Positions 32,394-41,103 of a DNA stretch of 64,000 nucleotides are shown in pieces. Position 1 is the stretch's first letter. Every line of letters starts with the position of its first letter. The stretch comes from Polynucleobacter sp. MWH-UH25E. Lineage in GTDB: Bacteria > Pseudomonadota > Gammaproteobacteria > Burkholderiales > Burkholderiaceae. Both the position numbers and the translations under genes were made by a program. The stretch covers positions 496,001 to 560,000 of the forward strand of contig NZ_CP061286.1 in the NCBI RefSeq assembly GCF_018687095.1. The letters are read 5' to 3'. The notes beneath the pieces are model-generated. The model ran no database searches. It had not been told where the DNA came from and was given only the letters and a program-made list of their open reading frames with translations.

Positions 32394-34979
32394 ATGAGAG
32401 ACCGCATCCTGCATCAATCCTCAGATATCCAGCAATTGGCTTTGGCTGACTTGCAGTCCCTTTATCAACGCTTTCAATCTGCAGAGCATGGCTTAACGCA
32501 AGGTCAATGGCGCAGTAATTTAGAAAAATACGGCAAGAACCAACTTCCCATTGAAAAGGGTGAGTGGGTTGTAATGCGTTTCTTACGCAGCTTTCTGTCC
32601 CCGCTTTCACTGTTATTGATGGCCCTTTCCCTGCTGTCCTATATAACGGGTGAGCATAGCGGCGCATTCATGATTGCCATCATGGTCTTTTTATCGACGA
32701 TTCTGACGTTCACACAAGAATACAAATCGAATAATGCCGCCAAAAAACTGATTGCACTGGTTAGTGCTAAGGCTCAGGTTATTCGTGATGGTGTCGAGCT
32801 AGAAGTTGATTTAAAGGATTTGGTCCCTGGTGATGTGATTCGCCTATCTGTGGGCGATATGATCCCGGCTGATGTGAGATTAATTGAGAGTAAAGATCTA
32901 TTTATAAACCAAGCCTCTCTCACGGGTGAATCTCTGCCTACCGAGAAATCATCGATTTGCTTAAATACCCAAATAAGCTCTCCCTATGATTGGAGCAATC
33001 TTGCATTTATGGGAAGTTACGTGGTTTCTGGAATGGGAAGCGCTTTGGTTGTTCGGACTGGGCAGGGAAGTTTCTTTGGTCAATTAGCCCAAGAAACTAC
33101 AGAGCAGGTTAAGCAATCTACCTTTGATAAAGGGATCAATCAATTTACTTGGCTGATGATTCGCATCATGCTATTCATGATTCCGGCAGTCTTTTTGATC
33201 AATGGATTGATCAAAGGTGATTGGGTAGAGGCCGCACTATTTGCCATCGCCGTAGGGGTTGGTCTTGCCCCTGAAATGTTACCTATGTTGGTGACCGTCA
33301 ATTTGGCAAAAGGCGCAATTGCTCTCTCAAAGAAAAAGGTCATCATCAAACGTTTAAATGCAGTTCAAAACTTGGGTGCGATGAATATCCTCTGTACGGA
33401 TAAAACGGGAACATTAACGCAAAACGAAATTATTCTTGAGAAGCACATTGATGTAGATGGCAAAGATAGCGCCCAAGTGCTCGACTTCGCTTATCTCAAT
33501 AGCCATTATCAAACAGGACTCAAGAATTTAATGGATGTCGCCATCCTGAAACATGTTGATGTCCATGAAAAATTACATGATGACAATACTTATCAAAAGA
33601 TAGATGAGATTCCATTTGACTTTGATCGTCGGCGTTTATCGGTGGTGTTGCGTAAAAATAATGAACGCGATATTTTGATCTGCAAGGGTGCAGTCGAAGA
33701 AATTTTTTCTTGTTGTCAGTATGCACAAAGTAATGGCCAGCAAATTCCTTTGACCCCTGAGCATGTAGCCAATTTGAAAGAGGTCGTTTCCGATCTCAAT
33801 GAGGATGGCTTTCGGGTGATTGCTATTGCAATGCGAGAAGAGGCGGCATCACAAAAAGCCTATGGCGTTGCTGACGAGAATGATTTGGTTTTATTGGGCT
33901 ATGTCGCATTTTTAGATCCCCCTAAGGAATCTGCTAGGGCTGCCATTGAATCACTGCAAGCAGGTGGCGTGCAAATCAAAATTTTGACTGGGGATAACGA
34001 CATCATCACCCGTAAGGTCTGCCATGAGGTGGGCCTCCCCGTTACTACGGTGATCTTGGGCTCAGAGGTGGATGCGCTAAGTGATGAGCAACTTACTGCT
34101 AGAGCAATGAATACCCAAATCTTCGCGAAGATGACTCCTCAACAAAAGGCTAGGGTAATTCGCTTGCTGAGGGGTGAAGGTCGCGTGGTTGGTTATATGG
34201 GTGATGGCATTAATGATGGGCCAGCCTTAAAAACAGCCGATGTCAGTATCTCGGTAGATTCCGCGGTGGATATCGCAAAAGAATCAGCCGACATTATTTT
34301 GCTAGAAAAAAGTCTGCTCGTTCTTCATCAGGGCGTGCTGGAAGGGCGGCGAGTCTTTGGCAATCTGATGAAGTATTTGAAAATGTCTGCCAGTTCCAAT
34401 TTTGGCAATATGTTCAGCATGTTAGGTGCAAGTGCTTTATTGCCATTTTTGCCTATGGCACCAGTGCAAATCCTCTTAAATAATTTGCTGTACGATTTTT
34501 CACAAACGGCAGTGCCGACGGATGCTGTTGATCCTGAATATCTCTCCCAACCACGTGAGTGGAATATTAGAGGATTAGCCCGCTTTATCTTTTGTATTGG
34601 CCCGATTAGCTCTATCTTTGACTACCTCACATTTGGCTTGTTATGGTTTTATGTGAAGGCAAATACTATAGAGTTGTCCCCCATATTCCAAACGGGTTGG
34701 TTTATAGAATCTCTTTTGTCGCAAACACTGATTGTGTATGTGATTCGTACTGGCAAGATCCCATTCGTAGAGAGTAACCCTAGCCTGCCATTAGTGCTCA
34801 CAACGCTATCGGTCTGTGTGCTGGGCGTTTCTCTTCCCTACATTGCTATTGGACGTTATCTGCAGATGGTGCCGTTACCCGAAATATATTGGCTGGGACT
34901 TCTAGTGTTAATTCCTTGCTACTTAGCACTTACTCAGCTCGTCAAGACTTGGATTATCCGAAAATCAGGCGCTTTATAA
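32394..34979 (+). CDS. mgtA: Magnesium-translocating P-type ATPase
   Basis: The 861-residue P3B-type ATPase imports Mg2+ across the inner membrane. The phosphorylation site DKTGTLT lies at 336-342 (Asp336), TGES at 178-181 is the actuator loop, and GDGINDGPALK is the hinge. PEMLP near 293-297 is the membrane metal-site Pro motif. The length is slightly below E. coli MgtA (898). No mgtC lies beside it and no mgtL-like leader could be identified in the short upstream gap. The gene stands alone. Confidence 0.93.
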   Translation: MRDRILHQSSDIQQLALADLQSLYQRFQSAEHGLTQGQWRSNLEKYGKNQLPIEKGEWVVMRFLRSFLSPLSLLLMALSLLSYITGEHSGAFMIAIMVFLSTILTFTQEYKSNNAAKKLIALVSAKAQVIRDGVELEVDLKDLVPGDVIRLSVGDMIPADVRLIESKDLFINQASLTGESLPTEKSSICLNTQISSPYDWSNLAFMGSYVVSGMGSALVVRTGQGSFFGQLAQETTEQVKQSTFDKGINQFTWLMIRIMLFMIPAVFLINGLIKGDWVEAALFAIAVGVGLAPEMLPMLVTVNLAKGAIALSKKKVIIKRLNAVQNLGAMNILCTDKTGTLTQNEIILEKHIDVDGKDSAQVLDFAYLNSHYQTGLKNLMDVAILKHVDVHEKLHDDNTYQKIDEIPFDFDRRRLSVVLRKNNERDILICKGAVEEIFSCCQYAQSNGQQIPLTPEHVANLKEVVSDLNEDGFRVIAIAMREEAASQKAYGVADENDLVLLGYVAFLDPPKESARAAIESLQAGGVQIKILTGDNDIITRKVCHEVGLPVTTVILGSEVDALSDEQLTARAMNTQIFAKMTPQQKARVIRLLRGEGRVVGYMGDGINDGPALKTADVSISVDSAVDIAKESADIILLEKSLLVLHQGVLEGRRVFGNLMKYLKMSASSNFGNMFSMLGASALLPFLPMAPVQILLNNLLYDFSQTAVPTDAVDPEYLSQPREWNIRGLARFIFCIGPISSIFDYLTFGLLWFYVKANTIELSPIFQTGWFIESLLSQTLIVYVIRTGKIPFVESNPSLPLVLTTLSVCVLGVSLPYIAIGRYLQMVPLPEIYWLGLLVLIPCYLALTQLVKTWIIRKSGAL

Positions 34980-35119
34980 GAATGCGCAGCCCTGATCTCA
35001 TTTTCGGAGTAGTACTTTGGTTCTAGTGAGCTGTAATTTACTTGTAAGAAGAATGTTCTCTGATTTACTATGAAAGTCCGTAGCTATTCAGATTTCCCAA
35101 CGGATTTTTGAGTATTGAT

Positions 35120-35146
35120 AATCACCCCAATGGGGTGATTTTTTTT
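35120..35146 (+). terminator. Bidirectional terminator downstream of mgtA
   Basis: AATCACCCC (35120-35128) and GGGGTGATT (35132-35140) form a 9-bp stem with a 3-nt loop and a T8 run. It lies 140 bp past mgtA and 12 bp before the end of the convergent barrel gene. The 140 bp between mgtA and it show no gene. Confidence 0.88.
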
Positions 35147-35157
35147 GAGCAAAAACT

Positions 35158-35868
35158 CTAGAAGCGATATCCAATACCAATCAAGAAATCGTAACCCGTA
35201 GCATTGAGTGTGGAGTTGATGGTTGAGCCACTGTCTGTAAGAACACTGACAGATTTCGCTTTATTTACAGCGTAATTTCCCTCAAGAAATCCGTAAATAG
35301 ATTCAGTAATCATTTGTTTATATCCTGCGCCATAAACAATGCCTGAGACTCTTGAGGTTTGCTGTGGATAGCTGGAAGCATTGGCATTGAGTGTGGAGCC
35401 TGCGTAACCAATTTTTAGATAGGCCAAACGGTTTGCATCAAAGGCATAGCTCGGTAACAAACTAAAGCTAAACACATTGGATACGTCATATGTACCGGTG
35501 CCTATCAGTGTTCCTCGGGGTGTATCTAAAGTGGTTAGAGTGGTATTGGCTGATCTCGAGTGACCTGGATACAGGGCGGCGCCAAAACCCAGCAAATAGT
35601 TATCTTTAATTTCAAAGTTATAACCAATTGCAATATTGGCTACTGGACCATTGGCATGCGTTGCTGTGGATGAATTGGAGTAAGTATTGCCAAATGCGGG
35701 AATGGTAGTAGTGCCACTGCTTGACTTGGGGATATAGCTTTCATATCCAATCAGGCCAGCCTGAACATAAGCGCCAGCCCAAGGGTTGGGATTGGACTGA
35801 GCCCATGCTCCAGAAGTAATTATCGCTGTGGCTGCTAAGGCTAAAAATTTACGGGGTGAAGTTCTCAT
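35158..35868 (-). CDS. Outer-membrane beta-barrel protein
   Basis: The 236-residue product has a signal peptide ending SGAWAQ. It then alternates short polar loops and amphipathic strands (GAYVQAGLIGYESY, VANIAIGYNF, YLLGFGAALYPG) and ends in Phe (LIGIGYRF), the usual signal for outer-membrane insertion. It resembles small Opa/OmpA-like 8-strand barrels. It lies 20 bp downstream of the hybrid kinase gene, so it may be co-transcribed with the two-component system. Confidence 0.8.
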   Translation of the reverse strand: MRTSPRKFLALAATAIITSGAWAQSNPNPWAGAYVQAGLIGYESYIPKSSSGTTTIPAFGNTYSNSSTATHANGPVANIAIGYNFEIKDNYLLGFGAALYPGHSRSANTTLTTLDTPRGTLIGTGTYDVSNVFSFSLLPSYAFDANRLAYLKIGYAGSTLNANASSYPQQTSRVSGIVYGAGYKQMITESIYGFLEGNYAVNKAKSVSVLTDSGSTINSTLNATGYDFLIGIGYRF

Positions 35869-35888
35869 ATGGGTTCTTAATTTTCTTT

Positions 35889-37646
35889 TTATTTGAACAG
35901 CAGATTTTTAATGGCATTCACAATTTCGCTATAGCCAATAGGCTTATAGAGCACTTCAATATTGAGTTCTTTGAATAATTGAATATGTTGTGGCGAGGTA
36001 TCTGCAGTAATAATGAGTGCAGGTATGTCGGTGCCGAAACTATCGCGTAGCTGTTGAATGATCAGGTCGCCAGTGGTAGTGGCAAGACGATAGTCGCTCA
36101 AAATGCAATCAATATGGTTGATGCCCGCCAAATCCCTCATTAAATCTTGGCTATTTTCAGGGAGGGAGAGTACATGGAAGCCATTTTCACCAAGTGCTTT
36201 CTTGTAAGCCTCGAAAATGGTTTGATCATCTTCAAATATGGCGATGGTTTTAGTGCTCAGTAAAGACTGTTGCCCGCTAGCGATGCCGCTCTTATCCTTT
36301 GAGGAGTGCGGAGTATCGTATTCTGGTAAGGGTTGGGTGGCATATTTTGTCTGAACAATACAGTTAGTGCCTTCACCCAAAGTGGAGGTAATCGTGATTT
36401 CAGAGTCAGAGATCTTACATAGCCTCTTAACGATCGAAAGACCAAGCCCAAGTCCATCATGCATACTACGTGTGCCATCGACTCTGTAGAATTCATCAAA
36501 GATTTTATCTAATGCGCTTGGATCAATGCCGCAACCTGTGTCTTTGATGGATATTTGTAAATGTCCTTCCTGTGTTGTAAGCGCGATAGAGACAGTTCCC
36601 TCAGTGGTGTATTGAATAGCATTGGAAACTAAATTGCCAATGAGCTGTTGTAGTAAGACTTTGTCGCCGTCTACCAGCATGTTCATGAAATCAATCTGTA
36701 GCGATATATTTTTACCAGCAGCGATTGGGGTAAATGTGTCAGATAAAGGCCCCACGAGTTCAATAAGCTCGAATGATTTATGAATCTTCTTGGCCGTGCC
36801 AGCATCTAGTTTGCTCAAATCTAGCAGAGACTTAAACATGGAGTTGAGTGTTTGAACACTCTTGCGAATTTGGAAGAAATTGACCTTTTCTTTAGGGGGT
36901 AGGCTATTGGGATCAAATAAGTCTAAATAAATGTTAACGGCATGAAGTGGCTGCCTCAGATCATGGCTGGCCGTAGCAATAAATTTGGATTTGGATACAT
37001 TGGATGAGATAGCGGTATTGCGCTCCATCTCTAGCGCTTGGTTCAACATCTGGTTCTGTATCTGCAGTGTGACGGTATTTGTCCATGATTTAGAAAAATA
37101 CGATGCCATTTTTAAGGTATAGAGCGAGAAAGCAAGCTCTCCTAAAATAATGGGCCATGGAAAAATAAAAGGTGGGATAGAGGTGATGATGAACTGGCAA
37201 ATAAAAATTGGTGCCGCAAAGCAAAGAATGGTGGCTCGGTTTATAGAGTAGCCGTAGAGTCCAACGAAGATCGCCGTAGAGCTCATCAAAAGATACAAGC
37301 ATTGAAGATTGAATGGCAGTTCTGGCACAACGATCAGCCAACCTAAACCCCAACAGGCGGTGACCGAAAAGATAGCCCAATTTAAGTTAACAATCTTTTG
37401 TTCTATCGATTGGTAAGAGTGCTTATTTTTATAAAAAACAATATAGGCTCTCAATAAAACACAAAGTGTCATTGCGGCAAGCCAAATAATGAGGTTGTTT
37501 AGCGCATTGACTTCCTCGATTACCAAAAATGCTGTAAATAGTGGCCCAATTACGGTACCAATCGTATTCGTTCTTGATGCAGTTTGAAGAAATTGAAATT
37601 TCTCTTTTTGTAGGAGGCTATTTTCCTGTGTGTTACTTATAGCCAT
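35889..37646 (-). CDS. Hybrid sensor histidine kinase with receiver domain
   Basis: The 585-residue protein has an N-terminal region of about six membrane helices (30-185) and a short coiled coil. Then come a HisKA domain with His228 in ATASHDLRQPLH, HATPase motifs (NLVSNAIQYT, DTGCGID, GLGLGLSIV) and a C-terminal receiver with Asp518 (CILSDYR). No periplasmic sensor domain is seen, so the membrane part is the likely sensor. Its gene is 3 bp downstream of the NarL-type regulator gene. Confidence 0.9.
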   Translation of the reverse strand: MAISNTQENSLLQKEKFQFLQTASRTNTIGTVIGPLFTAFLVIEEVNALNNLIIWLAAMTLCVLLRAYIVFYKNKHSYQSIEQKIVNLNWAIFSVTACWGLGWLIVVPELPFNLQCLYLLMSSTAIFVGLYGYSINRATILCFAAPIFICQFIITSIPPFIFPWPIILGELAFSLYTLKMASYFSKSWTNTVTLQIQNQMLNQALEMERNTAISSNVSKSKFIATASHDLRQPLHAVNIYLDLFDPNSLPPKEKVNFFQIRKSVQTLNSMFKSLLDLSKLDAGTAKKIHKSFELIELVGPLSDTFTPIAAGKNISLQIDFMNMLVDGDKVLLQQLIGNLVSNAIQYTTEGTVSIALTTQEGHLQISIKDTGCGIDPSALDKIFDEFYRVDGTRSMHDGLGLGLSIVKRLCKISDSEITITSTLGEGTNCIVQTKYATQPLPEYDTPHSSKDKSGIASGQQSLLSTKTIAIFEDDQTIFEAYKKALGENGFHVLSLPENSQDLMRDLAGINHIDCILSDYRLATTTGDLIIQQLRDSFGTDIPALIITADTSPQHIQLFKELNIEVLYKPIGYSEIVNAIKNLLFK

Positions 37647-37649
37647 GCA

Positions 37650-38243
37650 TTAGCTCCAGCCATGCTCTTTGGCTTTAATAACCGCCTGGGTTCTATTAAA
37701 GACTTTGAGTTTTTTAAAAATATCGCCTAAGTGAATCTTGACAGTTTGCTCGCTGATTTGTAAGGAATAGGCAATCATTTTGTTTGAGTGACCTTCAGAC
37801 ACATAACGCAAGATTTCTTGTTGTCTTCCGGTGAGTTGGGTGATCTCAGGAGTGTTAGGTATATGTCCTATTAAGTTGCAAATACTCTCGTAGATAGACG
37901 AGGAGTCACTATTTTTAGAGATGAACAGGGCGCAACCCGCATCCAAGCAGGCTTGTTCTACATCTTCTTTTTCAAGGCCTGAGATGGCGGCGATCGTGGC
38001 GACATTGCTGAGTTGCTTGAATTCCTTGATGCCTGAGAGTTCATGTTCGGAATCTGGAATTTGGAGATCCAATAAAACAATCCATGAGTAGGTGGAGTTC
38101 TTAACGGTGCTCAAACCTTGGGCCAGGGATTCAGCGGTATGAACTGTAATATTGCTCGAAATAAATTTTTTACTTAATAGCTGCTGCAGCGCATCTCGGT
38201 AAACCGGATGATCGTCAACGATGAGTATCGATGTAGCTTGCAT
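37650..38243 (-). CDS. NarL/FixJ-type response regulator
   Basis: The 197-residue protein has a receiver domain (DDHPVYRDA, phospho-acceptor Asp59 in VLLDLQIPD) and a LuxR-type helix-turn-helix at 133-197 (LTGRQQEILRYVSEGHSNKMIAYSL by position, and ISEQTVKIHL). It is the first gene of a unit with the hybrid kinase and a barrel gene. The upstream region carries two copies of the palindrome TAGAACTWWAGTTCTA, which is a good candidate for its binding site. Confidence 0.9.
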   Translation of the reverse strand: MQATSILIVDDHPVYRDALQQLLSKKFISSNITVHTAESLAQGLSTVKNSTYSWIVLLDLQIPDSEHELSGIKEFKQLSNVATIAAISGLEKEDVEQACLDAGCALFISKNSDSSSIYESICNLIGHIPNTPEITQLTGRQQEILRYVSEGHSNKMIAYSLQISEQTVKIHLGDIFKKLKVFNRTQAVIKAKEHGWS

Positions 38244-38318
38244 AGCATTGCCCTATTTAGGGGATTCATTTAAGGTAAAAAATTCAATCGATTATGGCAT
38301 TCGTGGACATTTTCAATC

Positions 38319-38334
38319 TAGAACTTTAGTTTTA
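38319..38334. promoter_or_regulatory. TAGAACTWWAGTTCTA motif, copy 1
   Basis: TAGAACTTTAGTTTTA matches the inferred 16-bp palindrome at all but one position. It lies 76 bp upstream of the response regulator start and 244 bp upstream of the small exported protein gene on the other strand. Confidence 0.55.
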
Positions 38335-38442
38335 TATGCTCACTATGAATGCTGGAATTATTGCTAAAGAAATCAATAGTTAGGGTCTTTACTAGGGCGT
38401 TCTCATATTGAATCTAGCTGTACTCAATTGATGGGCTGGAGA

Positions 38443-38458
38443 TAGAGCTAAAGTTTTA
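38443..38458. promoter_or_regulatory. TAGAACTWWAGTTCTA motif, copy 2
   Basis: TAGAGCTAAAGTTTTA differs from the palindrome at two positions. It lies 120 bp upstream of the 38578 gene. The 334 bp between the response regulator and that gene hold copies 1 and 2 and no other coding frame I can support. Confidence 0.5.
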
Positions 38459-38577
38459 TATTCATCCCCCCAAAGACTTTCTACTATTTGCTTACATTGC
38501 CGGCTTTGTTAGACGTAGATAAGTGCAGATAAGAACTACGCGGTAATCAACAAAATAGTATGCAAAAGGAGATTTAT

Positions 38578-38901
38578 ATGTTGAAAGTAAATCGTCGTAG
38601 TATGAGTACAGTTGTTAGCGCAACTATTTTGCTGGGGCTCGCCGGCTTTTCAATGAGTTTATTTGGAAATAACCTGGGTTCGTATGATGAATTCCGTGTG
38701 ACGGGCCATCTTAATAATCCACATCAGATTCCTGATCGCCTCAATCCGCGATTAATTAGTGCGAATGAGCGACTTGATCAAAATTATTCAGTAGATGAAT
38801 CCTCGGTTGGCTCTGTACAAGCGTTACATAGCGTAGCGCTTAATCAGTCCATTGCTTATGGCAATCCAATTCTGGACTACACCACCGGCACCTCAAACTA
38901 A
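38578..38901 (+). CDS. Small exported protein, unknown
   Basis: The start at 38578 has AAGGAG 8 nt upstream and gives 107 residues; a start at 38560 is possible but lacks a ribosome-binding site. A signal peptide or anchor (STVVSATILLGLAGFSMSLF) is followed by a polar domain with VTGHLNNPHQIPDRLNP. No Cys and no known family. It is divergent from the two-component genes, and two copies of the shared palindrome lie upstream, so it may be a target of that system. Confidence 0.6.
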   Translation: MLKVNRRSMSTVVSATILLGLAGFSMSLFGNNLGSYDEFRVTGHLNNPHQIPDRLNPRLISANERLDQNYSVDESSVGSVQALHSVALNQSIAYGNPILDYTTGTSN

Positions 38902-38956
38902 TTTCAATCATCGTAACTTGATGATCTTTGCTGATGAAGGTAAAAGGGGAATGCAT

Positions 38957-39235
38957 ATGATGCAATATTTATCAGTATTTGAAGCCTTGGGAAATCAGAC
39001 TCGGTTGAATGCATTCAACTTTATCTACCGATCAGGCCAAAACGGCGCAAGACCAAAAGATATTATTGAGCAGTATGGATTGGATTCGGGAACGCTAGAT
39101 TTCCATTTAAAGAAATTGATGGCGGTGAACTTGATTACATTGCGCAAAGGTGGCACTAAGGGAAGATATTTCCCTAATCAAGATTTGCCTAAAGGGCTTA
39201 ATCAGCTTTTTGCTGAAGAGTTGTTGCCTCACTAG
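38957..39235 (+). CDS. ArsR-like winged-helix regulator
   Basis: From the ATG at 38957 (GGGG 7 nt upstream) the product is 92 residues. It has the ArsR fold pattern YLSVFEALGNQTRLNAFNFIYR, a recognition helix in LDSGTLDFHLKKLMAV and a wing ITLRKGGTKGRYFP. No Cys occurs, so metal or persulfide sensing through thiols is unlikely. A longer frame to 38852 would overlap the preceding gene. It follows the small exported protein by 55 bp and may be in the same unit. Confidence 0.7.
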   Translation: MMQYLSVFEALGNQTRLNAFNFIYRSGQNGARPKDIIEQYGLDSGTLDFHLKKLMAVNLITLRKGGTKGRYFPNQDLPKGLNQLFAEELLPH

Positions 39236-39309
39236 CGTCACTCATGCCAGTTGAAACTGGCTTGGCTATTATTGCTTCGTACGTCCAATATTCTAGGGCT
39301 CTAGAGTCC

Positions 39310-39354
39310 TAGTACTTTAGTTCTATTTTTATTAAAACTAGAACTAAAGTTAAG
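39310..39354. promoter_or_regulatory. Paired TAGAACTWWAGTTCTA motifs, copies 3 and 4
   Basis: TAGTACTTTAGTTCTA (39310-39325) and TAGAACTAAAGTTAAG (39339-39354) stand in mirror image. ACTTTAGTTCTA and TAGAACTAAAGT form a perfect 12-bp inverted repeat across 13 nt. The pair is 84-128 bp upstream of the 50-residue secreted peptide gene. Centre-to-centre distance is 29 bp, close to three helical turns, so two dimers could bind on one face. Confidence 0.6.
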
Positions 39355-39437
39355 AAATAGCTCTCTATTTTTCCCTTACCATTCGGGTACTTAAACTTTT
39401 AAGTCTTTAATTAATTTACTTTTCTACGGGATACTCC

Positions 39438-39590
39438 ATGAACAAAATCGTCACCTATACGATCATCGCCCTAATTGCATTTTCTGCTGGTGTTGCTAGC
39501 GCAACAGTTATTGCGAAAAATGACTCAGTAAAGCAGTTCTTAGTAATTGATGCAGCCCAAGTAGATATTTTGGGTAATGCTGCAAAATAA
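39438..39590 (+). CDS. 50-residue secreted peptide
   Basis: A short frame from ATG 39438 to TAA 39590 encodes a signal peptide (MNKIVTYTIIALIAFSAGVASA) and about 28 further residues with no Cys. GGGA stands 7 nt before the start. A strong terminator follows 25 bp after the stop, and the paired palindromes lie upstream, so this is a complete single-gene unit. No family is recognised. It is a candidate regulated small envelope or secreted peptide. Confidence 0.6.
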   Translation: MNKIVTYTIIALIAFSAGVASATVIAKNDSVKQFLVIDAAQVDILGNAAK

Positions 39591-39614
39591 ATAAGCTTAC
39601 TTAAAGAAGTCAAT

Positions 39615-39644
39615 AAAAACCCCGCTAGTAGTAGCGGGGTTTTT
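39615..39644 (+). terminator. Rho-independent terminator after the small peptide gene
   Basis: AAAAACCCCGCTA (39615-39627) and TAGCGGGGTTTTT (39632-39644) form a perfect 13-bp stem with a 4-nt loop and T run. Confidence 0.92.
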
Positions 39645-39693
39645 GTTTGGTGGAGGCCTGTATTCGTTAGTAGCCTAGATTAAGTATCGGCCT

Positions 39694-39716
39694 CTTAAGA
39701 TCTCGAGAGTCTTAAG
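39694..39716. repeat. Inverted repeat upstream of the 39832 gene
   Basis: CTTAAGA (39694-39700) and TCTTAAG (39710-39716) flank a 9-nt centre that contains CTCGAG. It is about 115 bp upstream of the barrel gene and could be an operator. Confidence 0.4.
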
Positions 39717-39831
39717 TAATGCCCTATGTTTGGGGAATTATTAAACATAAGAGGCTAACTCTAAGAGCTGATTTTTAGGTGAGTTAAGGGTGCCATGCAG
39801 ATGCATCCCATTTTCAATATCATTGCGTAGT

Positions 39832-40617
39832 ATGAAATATAGGAGTTTCCAACACTTTTTCCGTATTGCATTGATCTCTGGATTCTTATTTTCTGGGGTG
39901 GCACATGCTTACCTCCAGGATGAAATCCAAGTCTACGATGATGAAATCAACGCCAAGGGTGAATATAGTCTTGAATTACATCTCAACACAACTCCAAGAG
40001 GCAATCAACAACAAAGCTATCCAGGCGAAGTAGTCAATAACAATAACACTCGTGTCACACCAGAGTTGGCCTATGGTTTAGGTCATGACCTGGAAGCAGG
40101 GTTTTATCTCAGCTACTCTAATAACAATAATTCTTTTAACTATGCTGGAGTAAAAGCGCGTCTGAAATGGCTGCCGTATCAAGAAGGGAAGGGCGATCCA
40201 TTTTTTGCGGGTGTGAACGTTGAAGTGTCTGATACACCATACCCTTACGAGCCATCTCGCTATCACGGAGAAGTGCGCTTCATTATCGGTAAGCATATTG
40301 ATGAATGGTTGTTGGCATTTAATCCCATATTTGATCAGGCACTCTCGCAACCACTAGTTCATCAAGGGCCTGTATTTGCAACTGCTACTCGTGTGTCGCG
40401 CAACGTGAGTCAAGAATGGGCTTTGGGTGGAGAGCTGTATACCAATGTGAACCAAGTGTCTCAACCAATCGTCTATCCCAATATGAATAACGTGGTGTAT
40501 GCCATGGTGTATTACGATGGCAAGCCCATCGCTTTTCAGGCTGGTATTGGTAAAGGTATTAGTCATAACGCAGACCAAACCACCTTGAAGGCAATCCTTT
40601 CGATTCCTTTGCCATAA
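39832..40617 (+). CDS. Outer-membrane barrel-like protein
   Basis: Starting at 39832, the 261-residue product has a signal peptide ending GVAHA. It then has repeated strands (YSLELHLNTTPRG, LAYGLGHDLEAGFYLSYS, VKARLKWLPY, EVRFIIGKHIDEWLLAFNP), a pattern typical of transporter-like outer-membrane barrels. There is no Cys. It does not end in a classical aromatic residue (SIPLP), so periplasmic location is also possible. Substrate unknown. Confidence 0.65.
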   Translation: MKYRSFQHFFRIALISGFLFSGVAHAYLQDEIQVYDDEINAKGEYSLELHLNTTPRGNQQQSYPGEVVNNNNTRVTPELAYGLGHDLEAGFYLSYSNNNNSFNYAGVKARLKWLPYQEGKGDPFFAGVNVEVSDTPYPYEPSRYHGEVRFIIGKHIDEWLLAFNPIFDQALSQPLVHQGPVFATATRVSRNVSQEWALGGELYTNVNQVSQPIVYPNMNNVVYAMVYYDGKPIAFQAGIGKGISHNADQTTLKAILSIPLP

Positions 40618-40681
40618 ATGAGGGTTTTGTAAGTGAATAATCATTCCAAGTAAATCATTTCATAGAAAGAAGCTTTTTAAA

Positions 40682-41083
40682 ATGAGATACCTTCTTGCAC
40701 TCATCTCTTTCGTTATCATCTTTGCTTCATCAGCTGCTAGAGCGGATGCCAATATTTATCACTGCGAAGTGATGAGTGATGCATATATTAAGTCTGATGG
40801 GTCTTTAGAGGTAATGAGTGATAGTCCAAGAGTCGGACAAGAATTCACCGTGATTAAAAAATCTGGTGAAATCGTTGGTGATGTAATGGACTCCCTAAAA
40901 AATCCTAGGATTATTTCTAGAGGGGGTAATGGACAACCCTATAAGATTCTTTGGGAGCAAAAATCAGCTAGCAAGAATGGCATCTATGTGGACTATCTCA
41001 GTATTGATAATGTTCTTGGTAAGGAAGAAAAACCGTTTGGATTTTTCTCAGGCAGCATGCTGTTGGCAGGGATTTGTAGGTAA
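40682..41083 (+). CDS. Exported hypothetical protein
   Basis: The 133-residue protein has a signal peptide ending SSAARA and one mature domain with two Cys residues (YHCEV and the penultimate AGICR) that are likely to pair. It starts 64 bp after the barrel gene on the same strand. No known motif is seen. The predicted fold would be beta-rich. The gene is convergent with the next minus-strand gene. Confidence 0.6.
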   Translation: MRYLLALISFVIIFASSAARADANIYHCEVMSDAYIKSDGSLEVMSDSPRVGQEFTVIKKSGEIVGDVMDSLKNPRIISRGGNGQPYKILWEQKSASKNGIYVDYLSIDNVLGKEEKPFGFFSGSMLLAGICR

Positions 41084-41103
41084 ACCAAGATTTGAGGGGT
41101 CTC

